In this document: positions 19,894 through 30,800 of the stretch, piece after piece
Position numbering within the stretch: position 1 is the first letter of the stretch
Layout of the letters: every line of letters starts with the position of its first letter
NCBI GenBank assembly: GCA_007123885.1
Contig: SLGC01000098.1
Location: 1-35,585, forward strand
DNA from: Bacteroidales bacterium
GTDB taxonomy: Bacteria > Bacteroidota > Bacteroidia > Bacteroidales > PUMT01
DNA: 35,585 nt
Reading direction: 5' to 3'
Position numbers and translations under genes: made by a program
Notes under the pieces: generated by a model
The model's database searches: none
Seen by the model: the letters and a program-made list of their open reading frames with translations, nothing else
Told to the model about the DNA's origin: nothing

Positions 19894-21201
19894 ATGAGTT
19901 ATATTGTTGCAATAGTAGGAAGGCCCAATGTGGGAAAATCAACCCTGTTCAACCGCCTGAGCGGGGAGAGAAAGGCAATAGTGGATGAGACATCCGGAGT
20001 AACGCGAGACCGGCATTATGGTAAATCAGACTGGAACGGGAAGGAATTTTCAATAATAGATACAGGGGGATATATTACAAATTCCGACGATGTTTTTGAA
20101 GATGAAATAAGAAAACAGATTTTACTGGCCATAGAAGAGGCTGATTCTGTGATGTTTATTGTGGATGTGCTCAGCGGAATAACCGATCTGGATGATATCA
20201 TTGCTACCATCCTGAGAAAAGGCAGTAAAAGGACATTTGTTGTTGTAAACAAAGTTGATAATTCCCAGAGGCTGTATGATGCTACTGATTTTTATGGTCT
20301 GGGACTTGGTGATATCTTTCCTGTATCAGCCATTAATGGGTCGGGTACCGGAGAATTGCTGGATGAACTGGCAAAAGAAATACCTCCTGCAAAGGAACAG
20401 GATGAGGGAGATGAAATTCCCAGGTTTGCCGTTGTGGGCAGGCCAAATGTCGGGAAATCATCTCTTGCCAATGCGCTGCTGGGGGAGGAGAGGAATATTG
20501 TCACTCCGGTTGCAGGAACAACAAGGGATTCTATCCATACTCACTACAAGAAGTTTGGGAACGAATTTCTGCTGATCGATACAGCGGGATTGCGCAAGAA
20601 AGGTAAAGAAATGGAAAACATTGAATTCTATTCTATAATGCGGTCCATCAGGGCCATAGAGAATTCTGATGTCTGCCTCTTGCTGATTGATGCTACCCGG
20701 GGCATGGAGGCTCAGGATGTCAATATATTTCATCTTGTTGCAAGGAATAAAAAGGGTGTGGTAATACTGGTAAATAAGTGGGATCTGATAGAGAAGGATA
20801 CCGGCTCGGTCAAGGAGTTCACCCGTATTATCAGGGAAAAAACATCGCCTTTTGAGGATGTTCCTGTTATTTTTACCTCTGCAATTACCATGCAGCGCAT
20901 CCACAAGGCTCTTGAAGCAGCTGTTGAGGTATACAGGAAAAGGAAGCAGCGGATACCGACATCAAGGCTTAATGAATTTCTTCAGGAGGCAGTAGAACAG
21001 TTTCATCCACCGGCTGTAAAAGGCAAATACATAAAAATAAAATATGTTACACAGCTGCCGGGAAAGACTCCTTTATTTGCATTTTTTTGCAACCTGCCCC
21101 AATACATAAGAGATCCCTATAAAAGGTATCTGGAAAACAGGCTAAGGGAAAAATTTGATTTTACCGGTGTCCCGCTTCAGCTTTTTTTCAGGAAAAAATA
21201 G
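19894..21201 (+). CDS. der: Ribosome biogenesis GTPase Der (EngA)
   Basis: Two tandem GTPase domains ([49 protein letters not shown]) and a KH-like C-terminus; 435 aa. Confidence 0.97.
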   Translation: MSYIVAIVGRPNVGKSTLFNRLSGERKAIVDETSGVTRDRHYGKSDWNGKEFSIIDTGGYITNSDDVFEDEIRKQILLAIEEADSVMFIVDVLSGITDLDDIIATILRKGSKRTFVVVNKVDNSQRLYDATDFYGLGLGDIFPVSAINGSGTGELLDELAKEIPPAKEQDEGDEIPRFAVVGRPNVGKSSLANALLGEERNIVTPVAGTTRDSIHTHYKKFGNEFLLIDTAGLRKKGKEMENIEFYSIMRSIRAIENSDVCLLLIDATRGMEAQDVNIFHLVARNKKGVVILVNKWDLIEKDTGSVKEFTRIIREKTSPFEDVPVIFTSAITMQRIHKALEAAVEVYRKRKQRIPTSRLNEFLQEAVEQFHPPAVKGKYIKIKYVTQLPGKTPLFAFFCNLPQYIRDPYKRYLENRLREKFDFTGVPLQLFFRKK

Positions 21202-24200
21202 CTACATCTTTAATCCCATGAACAGTATGTCATCAACCTGTTCATTATCTCCCTGCCAGAGCTTGAAATTATTGGTGACATGCTCGAACTGCTCCTTCAA
21301 TGGCTTGTGGCAGATATCCTGCAGAAGGTTTTTGAGACGCATCATTTTGAATTTTTTACCGTGCGGGCCTCCGAACTGATCGGGATATCCGTCTGAGAAC
21401 AGGTAAACTAAATCACCATGATCCAGCTGAAATTCCCGGTTCTCAAAAGATTTTTCATGTGTGGCGTAGCCTCCGATAGAATTACGGCTTCCCCTGATAT
21501 ACATGAGCTCATTTTTATGAAATATCATAATGGGGCGCATGGCAGAGGAAAAACGGAGATAATTTCTTTTTATATCAAATTCACATACCGTCAGGTCCAT
21601 GCCATCTGTCGATCTTCCCAGGTTATCAACATTCTGGTTCAGGGTATTGGCGACTTCCCTGTCAAGTGTCTCAAGTATTTCGGAAGGTGATTTAACATCC
21701 GGCCGGATGCAGATATCCTTTATAAGTGTTGTGCCTATCATTGACATAAATGCCCCGGGTACCCCATGGCCGGTAGAATCGGCGCATACTATCAGGAACT
21801 TGCTTTCATTTACCCTGTCAAACCAGTAAAAATCGCCGCTTACAATATCCCGCGGCTGGTAAAAGACAAATGATTCTGCAAAATTATCTTCCAGTCTTGA
21901 AAAAGGAGGCAGTATACTTGCCTGTATCCTCTGGGCATAGTTTATGCTGTCGGTTATATCCCTGTTCTTGTATTCAATCTCGCGTTTCTGTTCCATCACC
22001 TCTTTGGTCCGAATTACAAGTTCTCTTTCAATACGTTCGTTCTCCAGTCTGAGGTTTCTTTCCCTCAGCTTTATTACAACCAGGATCACAAGTACGGCCA
22101 GAAAGGCAATACCAAGATAGAAATACCATCTCTTCCAGATGGGTGTTGCAATAGTTATGGAAAGTGCCAGGGGCGTTTCATTCACCATTCCTTCAGCAGA
22201 GTATGCACGAAGCAGGAAACTGAAATTCCCGTCGTCCACTCTTGAATAGTAGGCGTATTGTTGATTTGAAATATCAGACCAGTCCAGATCATACCCTTCA
22301 AGCTTATATTGATAGGTAACTTTTTCAGGAGATTTAAAATTCAATCCGACAAAATCGATCCTGAACTTGTAGCTTCCATATGGGAGGGATATCCTGTCAG
22401 TCACCTCATGCTCCTCATCTGAGATTGTAACCGAGGTTATGTTCAGCATGGGCGGGGTCCGGTTACTTCTTTCCAGTGAGGGATCAAAAGAAACCAGTCC
22501 CCCGGTGGTCCCGAATAAAAGAGTGCCTTCGGGTGCCATATGCACGGCATTCAGATTGAAGTCCCCTCTTATTCCACTTTCGGTACTATAGGTGCGAACG
22601 AAATAGTCGTCAGGATTAACCCTGCTCAGGCCGAGCTTGTGGCCCACCCATATGTTCCCGTCATTGCCGGAAGTTATGCTGTAACAGAAATTGGAATGAA
22701 GCCCGTCAGCAGCTATAATATTCACTATCGAATCGCCATCTACCTTGATTATTCCGTTCCGTTCCGTTGCGATCCAAAGACGGTCCCTCTGATCAAGGGT
22801 TGCTGCCACAAAAACAATCTCCCCCTGGGTGATCCTGATTTCCCGGGTATTTTGGATGTTCGCCAGTCTGTTGCCTCTGGTAAAGGCCCATGTTATTCCT
22901 TCGTTATCTTTAAAAATACTGTATATATTATTCCGGGGAAGCCCTTCCATTGTCGTATATCTTGCCTGTTCACCAGTCTGCAGTTTGAATTCGAATACTC
23001 CACCGTTGGTGGCAGCCAGCAGAATGCCATCAGAGAAGAGAAGATGGTTAATTGAGTTTTCGGTTGAATTGGCAGACAGATGAAAGGATGCTGCCTTTCC
23101 ACTTTCCTTATCCAGCCTGTAGATACCACTGTTATCCGTCCCTATCCATAGATCTCCACGGTTGCATTTTGTCAGCGCGGTAACCCTGTCAAATGGCAGT
23201 CCCCGTTGTGTGCCGTAAAATGAGGTGCTGTTGTTTTCCCGGTCTATCCTGAGCAACCCGCTTTCCCCGCCGAGCCATAACCATGAATCGTTGGCGTAGA
23301 CCGCGGATACATTTCGCCCGAAAGGCTCCTCGAAAATCCTCAAAAAGCTGAATGATTCATCAGGAAGCATTGAAAGGCCGTATAAGGTGGCGAACCAGTA
23401 GTTGCCTTCTATATCCTGGAAAACAGAGTAGACATGATTTGCGGCCAGCCCGTTGGCAGTTGAATAGTTTTTAACCTGGGGCAGTGCATCCTGCCCGAAC
23501 CAGTTATTTATTTTGTAGACACCATGACCCGATGTGCCTGCCCAGATATTTGTATCCCGGTCAATATAAACTGACTGAACATTGGAATATCCAAACCCGA
23601 ATCTTCCACCCAGGTTTGTTACATGGTATTTTCCGCCGCTTTCGTTATGCAGATGGAACAATCCTCTGCTCCCTGTTCCAACAAATATTCCCATTTCACC
23701 ATGGCAACTGATTGTTTCGACAGATACAGCAGGAATGCCTTCGATCCTGCCGACCATTTCGGGTTCCCTTCCGGGGATCCGCCTGAACCTGTACAAGCCT
23801 TCAAACGAGCCCACAAGCAGTTCCGATTTGCCTGTGACCGCCATTGCCGTAACAGGAGTCCCGGCAAAGAAGTTGCTGAAGCGGGTTACGTTCATATCGC
23901 TGTCAACAACCACCAAACCGTGCTGCTGTGAAGAGATCAGAATATTGCCGTAGCTGTCTTCGGTTATTCCGGTTATGCGGGTGCTTAAGCCCTGATTATC
24001 CAGAATTTCCAACCTGTTTCCCGCGAGCACCGATATACTTCCGTTGTTATGCCCGAACCACAGCCTGTTTTGGCTGTCGCGGAAACTGATCCTGGCAAAA
24101 TCTGAGGGAAGCGAGTCGCCTGTGGGACCTGATTCAAATTCAAAACCATTGAACCTGGCTAAATCCGTACCTGTTCCTATCCAGATAAAACCCGAAGAGT

Positions 24201-24354
24201 CCTGGTTAACGGTATAAACAAATCCATGCGGTAAACCATCGTCCAGACCGTAGTTCCGGAACTGGTAGATCTGGGCTGAGGCTGAAATCAGAATGCAAAG
24301 TTTTAAAAAGACTATGATTCCTGTAGTTCTGATTAGTGATCTGTGCATCTGCAT
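21202..24354 (-). CDS. Transmembrane PP2C/SpoIIE serine phosphatase with periplasmic two-component-regulator-type beta-propeller and Y_Y_Y domain
   Basis: 1050 aa. Signal sequence, then propeller repeats (QDSSGFIWIGTGTDLARFNG, DSQNRLWFGHNNG, DRDTNIWAGTSGHGVYKI, DNEGITWAFTRGN), TYQYKLEGYDLDWSDIS (Y_Y_Y), one TM (WYFYLGIAFLAVLVILVVIKL), coiled coil, and SpoIIE core (RDIVSGDFYWFDRV, CADSTGHGVPGAFMSMIGTTLI, LFSDGYPDQFGG). Confidence 0.92.
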   Translation of the reverse strand: MQMHRSLIRTTGIIVFLKLCILISASAQIYQFRNYGLDDGLPHGFVYTVNQDSSGFIWIGTGTDLARFNGFEFESGPTGDSLPSDFARISFRDSQNRLWFGHNNGSISVLAGNRLEILDNQGLSTRITGITEDSYGNILISSQQHGLVVVDSDMNVTRFSNFFAGTPVTAMAVTGKSELLVGSFEGLYRFRRIPGREPEMVGRIEGIPAVSVETISCHGEMGIFVGTGSRGLFHLHNESGGKYHVTNLGGRFGFGYSNVQSVYIDRDTNIWAGTSGHGVYKINNWFGQDALPQVKNYSTANGLAANHVYSVFQDIEGNYWFATLYGLSMLPDESFSFLRIFEEPFGRNVSAVYANDSWLWLGGESGLLRIDRENNSTSFYGTQRGLPFDRVTALTKCNRGDLWIGTDNSGIYRLDKESGKAASFHLSANSTENSINHLLFSDGILLAATNGGVFEFKLQTGEQARYTTMEGLPRNNIYSIFKDNEGITWAFTRGNRLANIQNTREIRITQGEIVFVAATLDQRDRLWIATERNGIIKVDGDSIVNIIAADGLHSNFCYSITSGNDGNIWVGHKLGLSRVNPDDYFVRTYSTESGIRGDFNLNAVHMAPEGTLLFGTTGGLVSFDPSLERSNRTPPMLNITSVTISDEEHEVTDRISLPYGSYKFRIDFVGLNFKSPEKVTYQYKLEGYDLDWSDISNQQYAYYSRVDDGNFSFLLRAYSAEGMVNETPLALSITIATPIWKRWYFYLGIAFLAVLVILVVIKLRERNLRLENERIERELVIRTKEVMEQKREIEYKNRDITDSINYAQRIQASILPPFSRLEDNFAESFVFYQPRDIVSGDFYWFDRVNESKFLIVCADSTGHGVPGAFMSMIGTTLIKDICIRPDVKSPSEILETLDREVANTLNQNVDNLGRSTDGMDLTVCEFDIKRNYLRFSSAMRPIMIFHKNELMYIRGSRNSIGGYATHEKSFENREFQLDHGDLVYLFSDGYPDQFGGPHGKKFKMMRLKNLLQDICHKPLKEQFEHVTNNFKLWQGDNEQVDDILFMGLKM

Positions 24355-24358
24355 AAAT

Positions 24359-25333
24359 TTAATTTCTTCTTGGCCTCACACCAATACCGTACCGGTACAC
24401 CGGAACACCGCCAATGGGGATAACATAGAATGGGAGAGCCTCGTCATACTGGTTCCGGATATTAACAACCACATTATTGTTCCTGACCAGGGGATCCTGC
24501 TGCTTCCGGAACTGTATCTGCATTGAGGTATTGCGTTCTTCGGGCAGGATTTCCAGCCTGTTCTCTTTCCACTCATCATCGCCGGAAACTGTCAGTAGTT
24601 CCCCCTGCCTGGCAACAGAAATAACCCTTATTTCCCCGTCATAATCCCAGTCAAAATTCCTTATCTCCACGTAAATAGTATGCTCATCAATATAGGGAAA
24701 TATACTGGAGATTTGCTCTGCATCATTCCAGAGCCGGAAGGTATATTCATAGGCAAAAGCGTTTGCCCCTTCCACCGGGATATTCTGTTCGGGATGGGTA
24801 CTGAGGAAGTACCTGTACATGTTTCCGTCATTACCCTCCACTCCCTCGGCAATGACTTTGAACACATTCCCCCCGAACTGCTCCTGGTACTCGCCCTCTG
24901 CGGGATTGAAGGGTCCGAAGGTGTACCATTTATCGTCCCATTCAGGCTCATTACCGAAAGTCCGCGATGCCATCAGGTTGCCGCTGCGGTAGTTGCCCAC
25001 CGGATCGACCCCCTGTGCGTCGGGATCTGAATGGGCTCCTTCGCCTCCATATACAGAAAAATTTATTTTGGTATTCCAGAAGCCGTTTATCTCATCATGT
25101 TCACCCCCGGTATCAGGGTCGAAAACCCTGATATAGACCGGCTGGGTATGCGCTTCGGGGATTACAAAAAAGAATGCCTGGCTGAAATCGTCATCTCCCC
25201 ATGAGGGGCATGCATCGGGCCCGAAGGTGACCAGGTATGGTATGTTCTCATCTTTCGGACATGGAACCTCCTGTGAAAACAAATTCAGGCTAAAACAGGG
25301 AAGGATCAGCAGCAGTAGAAAGGTGAATCTCAT
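24359..25333 (-). CDS. Uncharacterised secreted protein
   Basis: The ORF opens at 25381, but signal peptide MRFTFLLLLILPCFSLNLFSQ supports a start near 25333. Mature part contains PVYIRVFDPDTGGEHDEINGFWNTKINFSVYGGEG and KWYTFGPFNPAEGEYQEQFGGNVFKVIAEG. No domain I can name confidently. Confidence 0.8.
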   Translation of the reverse strand: MRFTFLLLLILPCFSLNLFSQEVPCPKDENIPYLVTFGPDACPSWGDDDFSQAFFFVIPEAHTQPVYIRVFDPDTGGEHDEINGFWNTKINFSVYGGEGAHSDPDAQGVDPVGNYRSGNLMASRTFGNEPEWDDKWYTFGPFNPAEGEYQEQFGGNVFKVIAEGVEGNDGNMYRYFLSTHPEQNIPVEGANAFAYEYTFRLWNDAEQISSIFPYIDEHTIYVEIRNFDWDYDGEIRVISVARQGELLTVSGDDEWKENRLEILPEERNTSMQIQFRKQQDPLVRNNNVVVNIRNQYDEALPFYVIPIGGVPVYRYGIGVRPRRN

Positions 25334-25561
25334 ATATATGTTTTGAATTGATGTGCAAAAATGGTGAGAATATAACGTCATGGTCTGGATTTAAGTATTC
25401 AGCGCATTGCGTTTAAAGAGATTTGAAATTGTAACTTCATATACGTGCAAATATTTAAACAGTTACTTTTTTTTGACCAAACCGGGAATAAAATTCTTCG
25501 GCTAAAGGGACCTTATCCTGGGTTGTCTTTCACCACCCGAAATGTCGCAGTTGATGAACCG

Positions 25562-26959
25562 TTACTCTGTTACAACTATAAACTTGTAAACACATGCTCT
25601 TTGCTGCCCGGATGAAGTACCGGGCAGGGGCAGCATACCGAGCCTTACCTGGTATGTACCCGGTTCGGCATAGGAATGGGTTATAGTTTCACCTTCATAT
25701 TTTGCCCCGTCGCCTGTTTCCCAGTAAAATCCCTCTTTGTCAAAATCCTTTATGTATGATTCAGATGCATCCAGGATAAATGACCTGCCTGCTCTTACCG
25801 TATCGGGCGCATGGATATATGGCTGCTGTATCCTTTCAATGGTAAATCTGTATTCAGCTACATTGTATTGCATTTCACCCGTTACCAGATCCAAAACGTT
25901 CAGCCTGATAATATAGGTGCCTGTATCCTTGAAACAATGATCTGCCTCCAGTCCCCTGATAATCGTGCCATCTCCCATATCCCACTGGAAATAAAAAAGG
26001 GTGGTGTCCACTGCCTCACCTCTTTGTTCGTAAAATTCATAGCAGAGTTCAGGTTCCTGTATGCTGCTGCACTGTGTAAACAGGGGAAAAGTAGAAATAA
26101 AGGAGTAGATATTATCGGTACCTTCCCTGTTTGAAGAAAAGTAGCCTTTGCCAAGATCCCCCTCTGCTATGAAACCAAACTCATCAGCCTCTGAATTTAT
26201 TGGTTTGGGAAGCCTTACAGGCTTCATCCATCCGCTGCTGCCGGGACTGCTGAAATACAGGTCAAGACGGCTGTTATTGTTATCGGAGGAAAAGTAGATG
26301 CGTCCGCCGGGATGTATATATGGAAATACCTCATCGCCCGGGGAGTTTATAATTTCTCCCAGATTTTCAGGAACCGACCACCTGTTGCCTTCCAGGCGGG
26401 ACATGTAGATATCCATTCCTCCGAATCCCCCCGGCATGTCGCTGGCGAAGAAAAGTATTCTGCCATCGGCGCTTATGCTGGGGTGGGTAAGGTTATAATT
26501 GTCATTATTCCACGGGAATGGTCTTATATTTACCCACTGACCGTTTGCATTGTCTGCCATGAAAATTCCCAGCGTGGATTTTTCATATCGTCTGCCGGGC
26601 AGATTTCTGGTGAAAAAGACCATCGACCCGTCGGCCGAAAAACTTACCGGACCGTCATGGTAATTACTTTGCAGGCTTTTAGAAAAAAGCCTGGGATTCC
26701 TCCAGTTGTCCAATCTACTTTGGTCAGTGTAAAAGATGTTAAACAGATTTTCGTCTTCCCTGGTCATTCTTGTAATAAGGAAGCCGGTACGCTGATTGGA
26801 AGTATAAACCAGTCCCCCGTCATAATAAGCCGGTGCAAATTCATCGTACCGGTCGCTAGTAAAAGGCAGCCGGCTGATCTCATAAAAACTGCGGTTCTGT
26901 GCCACCAGTCCGGCAATGTGGACAGAATAGATTACAAATATGAAATATAATACTCTCAT
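25562..26959 (-). CDS. PD40/WD40-like beta-propeller protein with C-terminal PKD domains (T9SS-associated)
   Basis: 465 aa. Signal peptide; PD40-type repeats (PVSFSADGSMVFFTRN, PSISADGRILFFASDMPGGFGGMDIYMSR, IHPGGRIYFSSDNNNSRLDLYFSS, GKGYFSSNREGTDNIYSF); PKD motifs (FQWDMGDGTIIRGLEADHCFKDTGTYIIRL; YWETGDGAKYEGETITHSYAEPGTYQVRL). Confidence 0.88.
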   Translation of the reverse strand: MRVLYFIFVIYSVHIAGLVAQNRSFYEISRLPFTSDRYDEFAPAYYDGGLVYTSNQRTGFLITRMTREDENLFNIFYTDQSRLDNWRNPRLFSKSLQSNYHDGPVSFSADGSMVFFTRNLPGRRYEKSTLGIFMADNANGQWVNIRPFPWNNDNYNLTHPSISADGRILFFASDMPGGFGGMDIYMSRLEGNRWSVPENLGEIINSPGDEVFPYIHPGGRIYFSSDNNNSRLDLYFSSPGSSGWMKPVRLPKPINSEADEFGFIAEGDLGKGYFSSNREGTDNIYSFISTFPLFTQCSSIQEPELCYEFYEQRGEAVDTTLFYFQWDMGDGTIIRGLEADHCFKDTGTYIIRLNVLDLVTGEMQYNVAEYRFTIERIQQPYIHAPDTVRAGRSFILDASESYIKDFDKEGFYWETGDGAKYEGETITHSYAEPGTYQVRLGMLPLPGTSSGQQRACVYKFIVVTE

Positions 26960-26962
26960 TAT

Positions 26963-27877
26963 TTAAAAGTAACGCGGATTAACAACATTTACCCTGAACC
27001 TGAAATCATAGATCAGGGTTATTTCATGAGAACCATTGTTGAATTTGTTAAGCTGACCAAGTGAATAATCATATGTATAGCCTATCCTGAGCCTGTCGCT
27101 TATTTGTATCTTGAAAAGGCCGACCATGGAATCTTCCAGCCTGTATGATGCCCCTATCCATATGAGATCTGCCAGGATAAAAGAGAGGTTTGCATCGAGC
27201 TGCAGGGGATTTTTCTCACTGTACTTTAAAAGAAAGCTTGGTTTAACCTTGAACGGGCCCCGGCCGGCAACAAACCCGCCGCTGATCAGATAATTATAAT
27301 TGCTCATATCATGATAGAGGACAGCTTTGGAATTCCTGGTGCTGTCGCTCAGGAAAAATGGAACGGATGCTCCAAGAAAGAAACGGGATGTATAATAGTA
27401 AATTCCAAAACCAAAATTCGGAAGCATATCACTGGATCCGGGGTCAGAAAAAACAACATCTCCCGGGTCGTGCAATGAAAGTCTGCTCCAGTTCATATTC
27501 CTGTTAATGCCCCCCGCCTTAAGCCCAAGGGACAGTCTCCCTCCTGCAACGGGTATTCTGTATGCATAATTAAGATAAAGGCTGGTATTGTTTCTTACGT
27601 CGATCTGTTCATTATGAAGAAAGATCCCAAGGGCGACATTTTCATTCTTCATTGGAGTATGGGCACTCAGTGTTTGGGACACGGGTGCTCCATCAAATCC
27701 TACCCACTGGTTTCTGTATCCTATCGTTATGTTGAAGACATCACGGCTTCCGGCATAGGCCGGATTAAGGGCAAGTCCATTGAGCATATACTGGCTGTAT
27801 ACGGGAAAAAGATGCTGGGAACCTGCATCTGTGAACAGTAGTAATGGTAATGACAGTATTATAAGAAGCTTTCTCAA
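26963..27877 (-). CDS. Type IX secretion system membrane protein, PorP/SprF family
   Basis: 304 aa: HLFPVYSQYMLNGLALNPAYAGSRDVFNITIGYRNQWVGFDGAPVSQTLSAHTPMKNENVALGIFL is characteristic; C-terminal beta-barrel strands ending IGYTYDYSLGQLNKFNNGSHEITLIYDFRF. Confidence 0.95.
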   Translation of the reverse strand: MRKLLIILSLPLLLFTDAGSQHLFPVYSQYMLNGLALNPAYAGSRDVFNITIGYRNQWVGFDGAPVSQTLSAHTPMKNENVALGIFLHNEQIDVRNNTSLYLNYAYRIPVAGGRLSLGLKAGGINRNMNWSRLSLHDPGDVVFSDPGSSDMLPNFGFGIYYYTSRFFLGASVPFFLSDSTRNSKAVLYHDMSNYNYLISGGFVAGRGPFKVKPSFLLKYSEKNPLQLDANLSFILADLIWIGASYRLEDSMVGLFKIQISDRLRIGYTYDYSLGQLNKFNNGSHEITLIYDFRFRVNVVNPRYF

Positions 27878-27882
27878 TGTCC

Positions 27883-30800
27883 CTAACGTTTTATTATGAT
27901 AAAGCCTTTATATGAATAGCTGTTATCAACATTTAAAATAAAATAATATGTGTCTTCCGGTAATGGTTCGCCATTGTAGTTTCTTCCATCCCAGTCATTA
28001 CGGTAATCCTGAGTCTTGTAAACTACATTTCCCTGCCGGTTGAAAACGGTTATTTCGTTGAACCGGGAATTTTCCAGTCCGCTGATAATGAAACTGTCAT
28101 TCAAACCACTGTTGTTGGGTGAAAATGCATTTGGTATCTGCAGGTCATTCACTGTTATTGTAACCAGGTCGGAAACCGGTTCGCATACGCCGTTATAAAC
28201 TGTCCACCGTAAAATGTTTTCGCCAAATCCCAATCCGGTCAGGAAAGTTTCCGGGTCATCAGGGAAAATTATATTTCCGCTTCCTGCAACAATTTCCCAG
28301 ATCCCGTATGATGACGGCATATGTTCGGGAAGCATGGCAGCCATATGTGTTTCAAAAACAAAGCTGAGATCCTGATCAGTACCGCTGATGGCTTTTTCCG
28401 GCTGTTCGAAAAATGTCACTGAAATTTCTGCATTTGCAGCACATTTCCAGTTCGTTTCTGTCCACCGGAAAGTATGGGTTCCGAAGGAAGATACCGTGGC
28501 AGCCGGATCAGAAGTATTTTCATGGGGAATAAAAATGGTTTCAGGTAAGGATGATTCCCAGTTTCCCCGGCCAATGCTCGGTGTCGCATTCAACTGGATC
28601 CGGGGTCCGCAGATTTCAATGTCGTATCCCGGATCCGGCACCGGGTAACCATACACCCTGATAGTTGCTGCACCACCCAGATTTTCATCAGGTGCCCGGC
28701 AGCCAAAACCATCAACAAGCGACACCAGCTGATAGTTATATGTTATGGAATCATCTGAGGCCGGGGTAAGGGATATGCTGTATTCAGCTGAGTTAATGTT
28801 GCCGGCTGAAAATTCATTGTTTCCATCCGAAAAGACAATATTCCAGTCTCCCTGCCCGCTTAGCAGGAAGGATAATTCGCTTTGACTGCCCGTGCATATG
28901 GTATCATGCGATTCCATCAGTTGGGCATATGAGAAAGGATGGAATTTGACAGAAACAAAATCGCTTGTATCCTTACAGGCATCACCTGATCCGCTGAATA
29001 TGATCCTTCTGAAGAAGGTCGTATCAGACAGGGGAGGTGAGAGGTAATCCTTTTGGTCTGATCCACCTTCTGCTGTTGCCCACATATCGTCTCCACCGGA
29101 TAATTCCCATGTATAATTAAAAATCCCATCTCCGCCGGAAGGCTCAGAACCTGTGAATAGTTCGGGTTGAGTCAGATAACAGATAATCTGGCTTCCGGAA
29201 ATGTCGTTGCCTGAAATTGGGGGCAGCACAAAAACTGTATAAGTGGAGCTTGTATCGGCACATTCTCCCGATTCTACTGTTCTTCTGAAATTGGAAGTGG
29301 CGAATAGCCGGTCAGGGGCATGCGAGGGATCATAATTGCCTGCAATAATTTCCCAGCTGCCATCAGATCTTGATTCCCACATGAAATTATATGTTCCGGT
29401 TCCGAGTCCCCCGGCCGGTTCCTCCGGTGCAACTATGGGCAGCGGGATATCGCCATGGCATATTGTCTGGTCCTGTCCGAGATAATTGTTCCTGATTGAA
29501 GGGTGAACATTTACCGGTACAATATTCGAGCTGTCGATACAGACTCCCGAAGTTGCTATCCGACTGTACCAGGTCGTATCATAAAGGGGGGGCGGATTAT
29601 AATTCAATTGGCTGTTGACATCAACAGCTTCTGTCCACGGCTCAGAAACTCTATTCTGTATCCATAAATAGCTGAAATCGCCTGTGCCCCCTTCTGTGAG
29701 CGGGGGACCGGTAATTTCAGCCGGTGTAGACCCTTCGCAAATTGTTTGATGATCTGAAATAATATTACCCTCTATCTTTGGCTGTATAACTATGGTAATT
29801 ATGTTGCTTGTATCGATTACCGGATCAGGGTCCTGATCAGTAACCACCCTTATAAAATCAGTGGTTTCATAAAGGATCTCCGGCTGATAATCCTTTCCGG
29901 CTGCTCCGTCGATCGGCGACCACACGTCACCTCCGTTTCTTTTCGACCATGAATAAATGTATTCAGGCCGGCCGCCTCTTGGCTGGGTTCCCTCCAGGAT
30001 ATCGGGCGCGGTTTCCTCGCATATAGTATACCGTTCAGTTCTTATGCCATTGAAAAGCAGGCCGTTCAGCAATATTTCAAGCTCTTCGATCTCCGCTCCG
30101 GGTCCCCCGGTTGTTGAGCCGAACGGATCGTTCTGCCGGAGATTTGTACCGCTTGCCCCGGGCCCCAGAGAGAGGCTGATTGAGGGGGACAGACTTTCTC
30201 CCGAATGGATCACACTGCCGCCGCCACCGCCACCACCGGCTCCTGCTTTTTCAGCATGATCCACATCGCCTCCTTTTCCGCCTTTGGCTGATATATTGAC
30301 AGTGCCATGATAATGGTCTATTGATGCAACAATGGTACCTCCTCCGCCACCTCCTCCAGCTCCGGCAGTTGAGGGAGTGAGTACCGATACTCCGTCGGCA
30401 TAGATGCCGTATCCGTCGGTGCTTTCCAGATGATTTGCAATAATAATTACCAGACCTCCGCCATTTCCTCCCGGTGTTGCCGTCCTTTCTTCAAAGCCGG
30501 TTGACCCCCCGCCTCCTCCTCCCATAAAAAAACGGTTTAAAAATAATCCGCCGGCATCAAATAAATGATCTACCAGCCAGTATCCTCCATATCCTCCCGG
30601 TTCTTCCTCACTGACAAGATCAGGGCAACTTTCAGATTCCCTTCCACCAAATCCTCCGGATCCTGAATTTGAACCTCCGCCTCCCCCTGCAAAGCGGCCG
30701 TTCCCCCCGCCCCCGCCGGTGGCCATCCTGCCCCTGCCGTGTACGATAACATTTTCGACAGACAATGTGTCTTCTCCTTCCAGATACCACGTAACAGGGC

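Noticed and set aside
26312-26950. 212-aa plus-strand ORF
   Set aside because: Fully antisense to the well-supported PD40/PKD gene; composition not protein-like.
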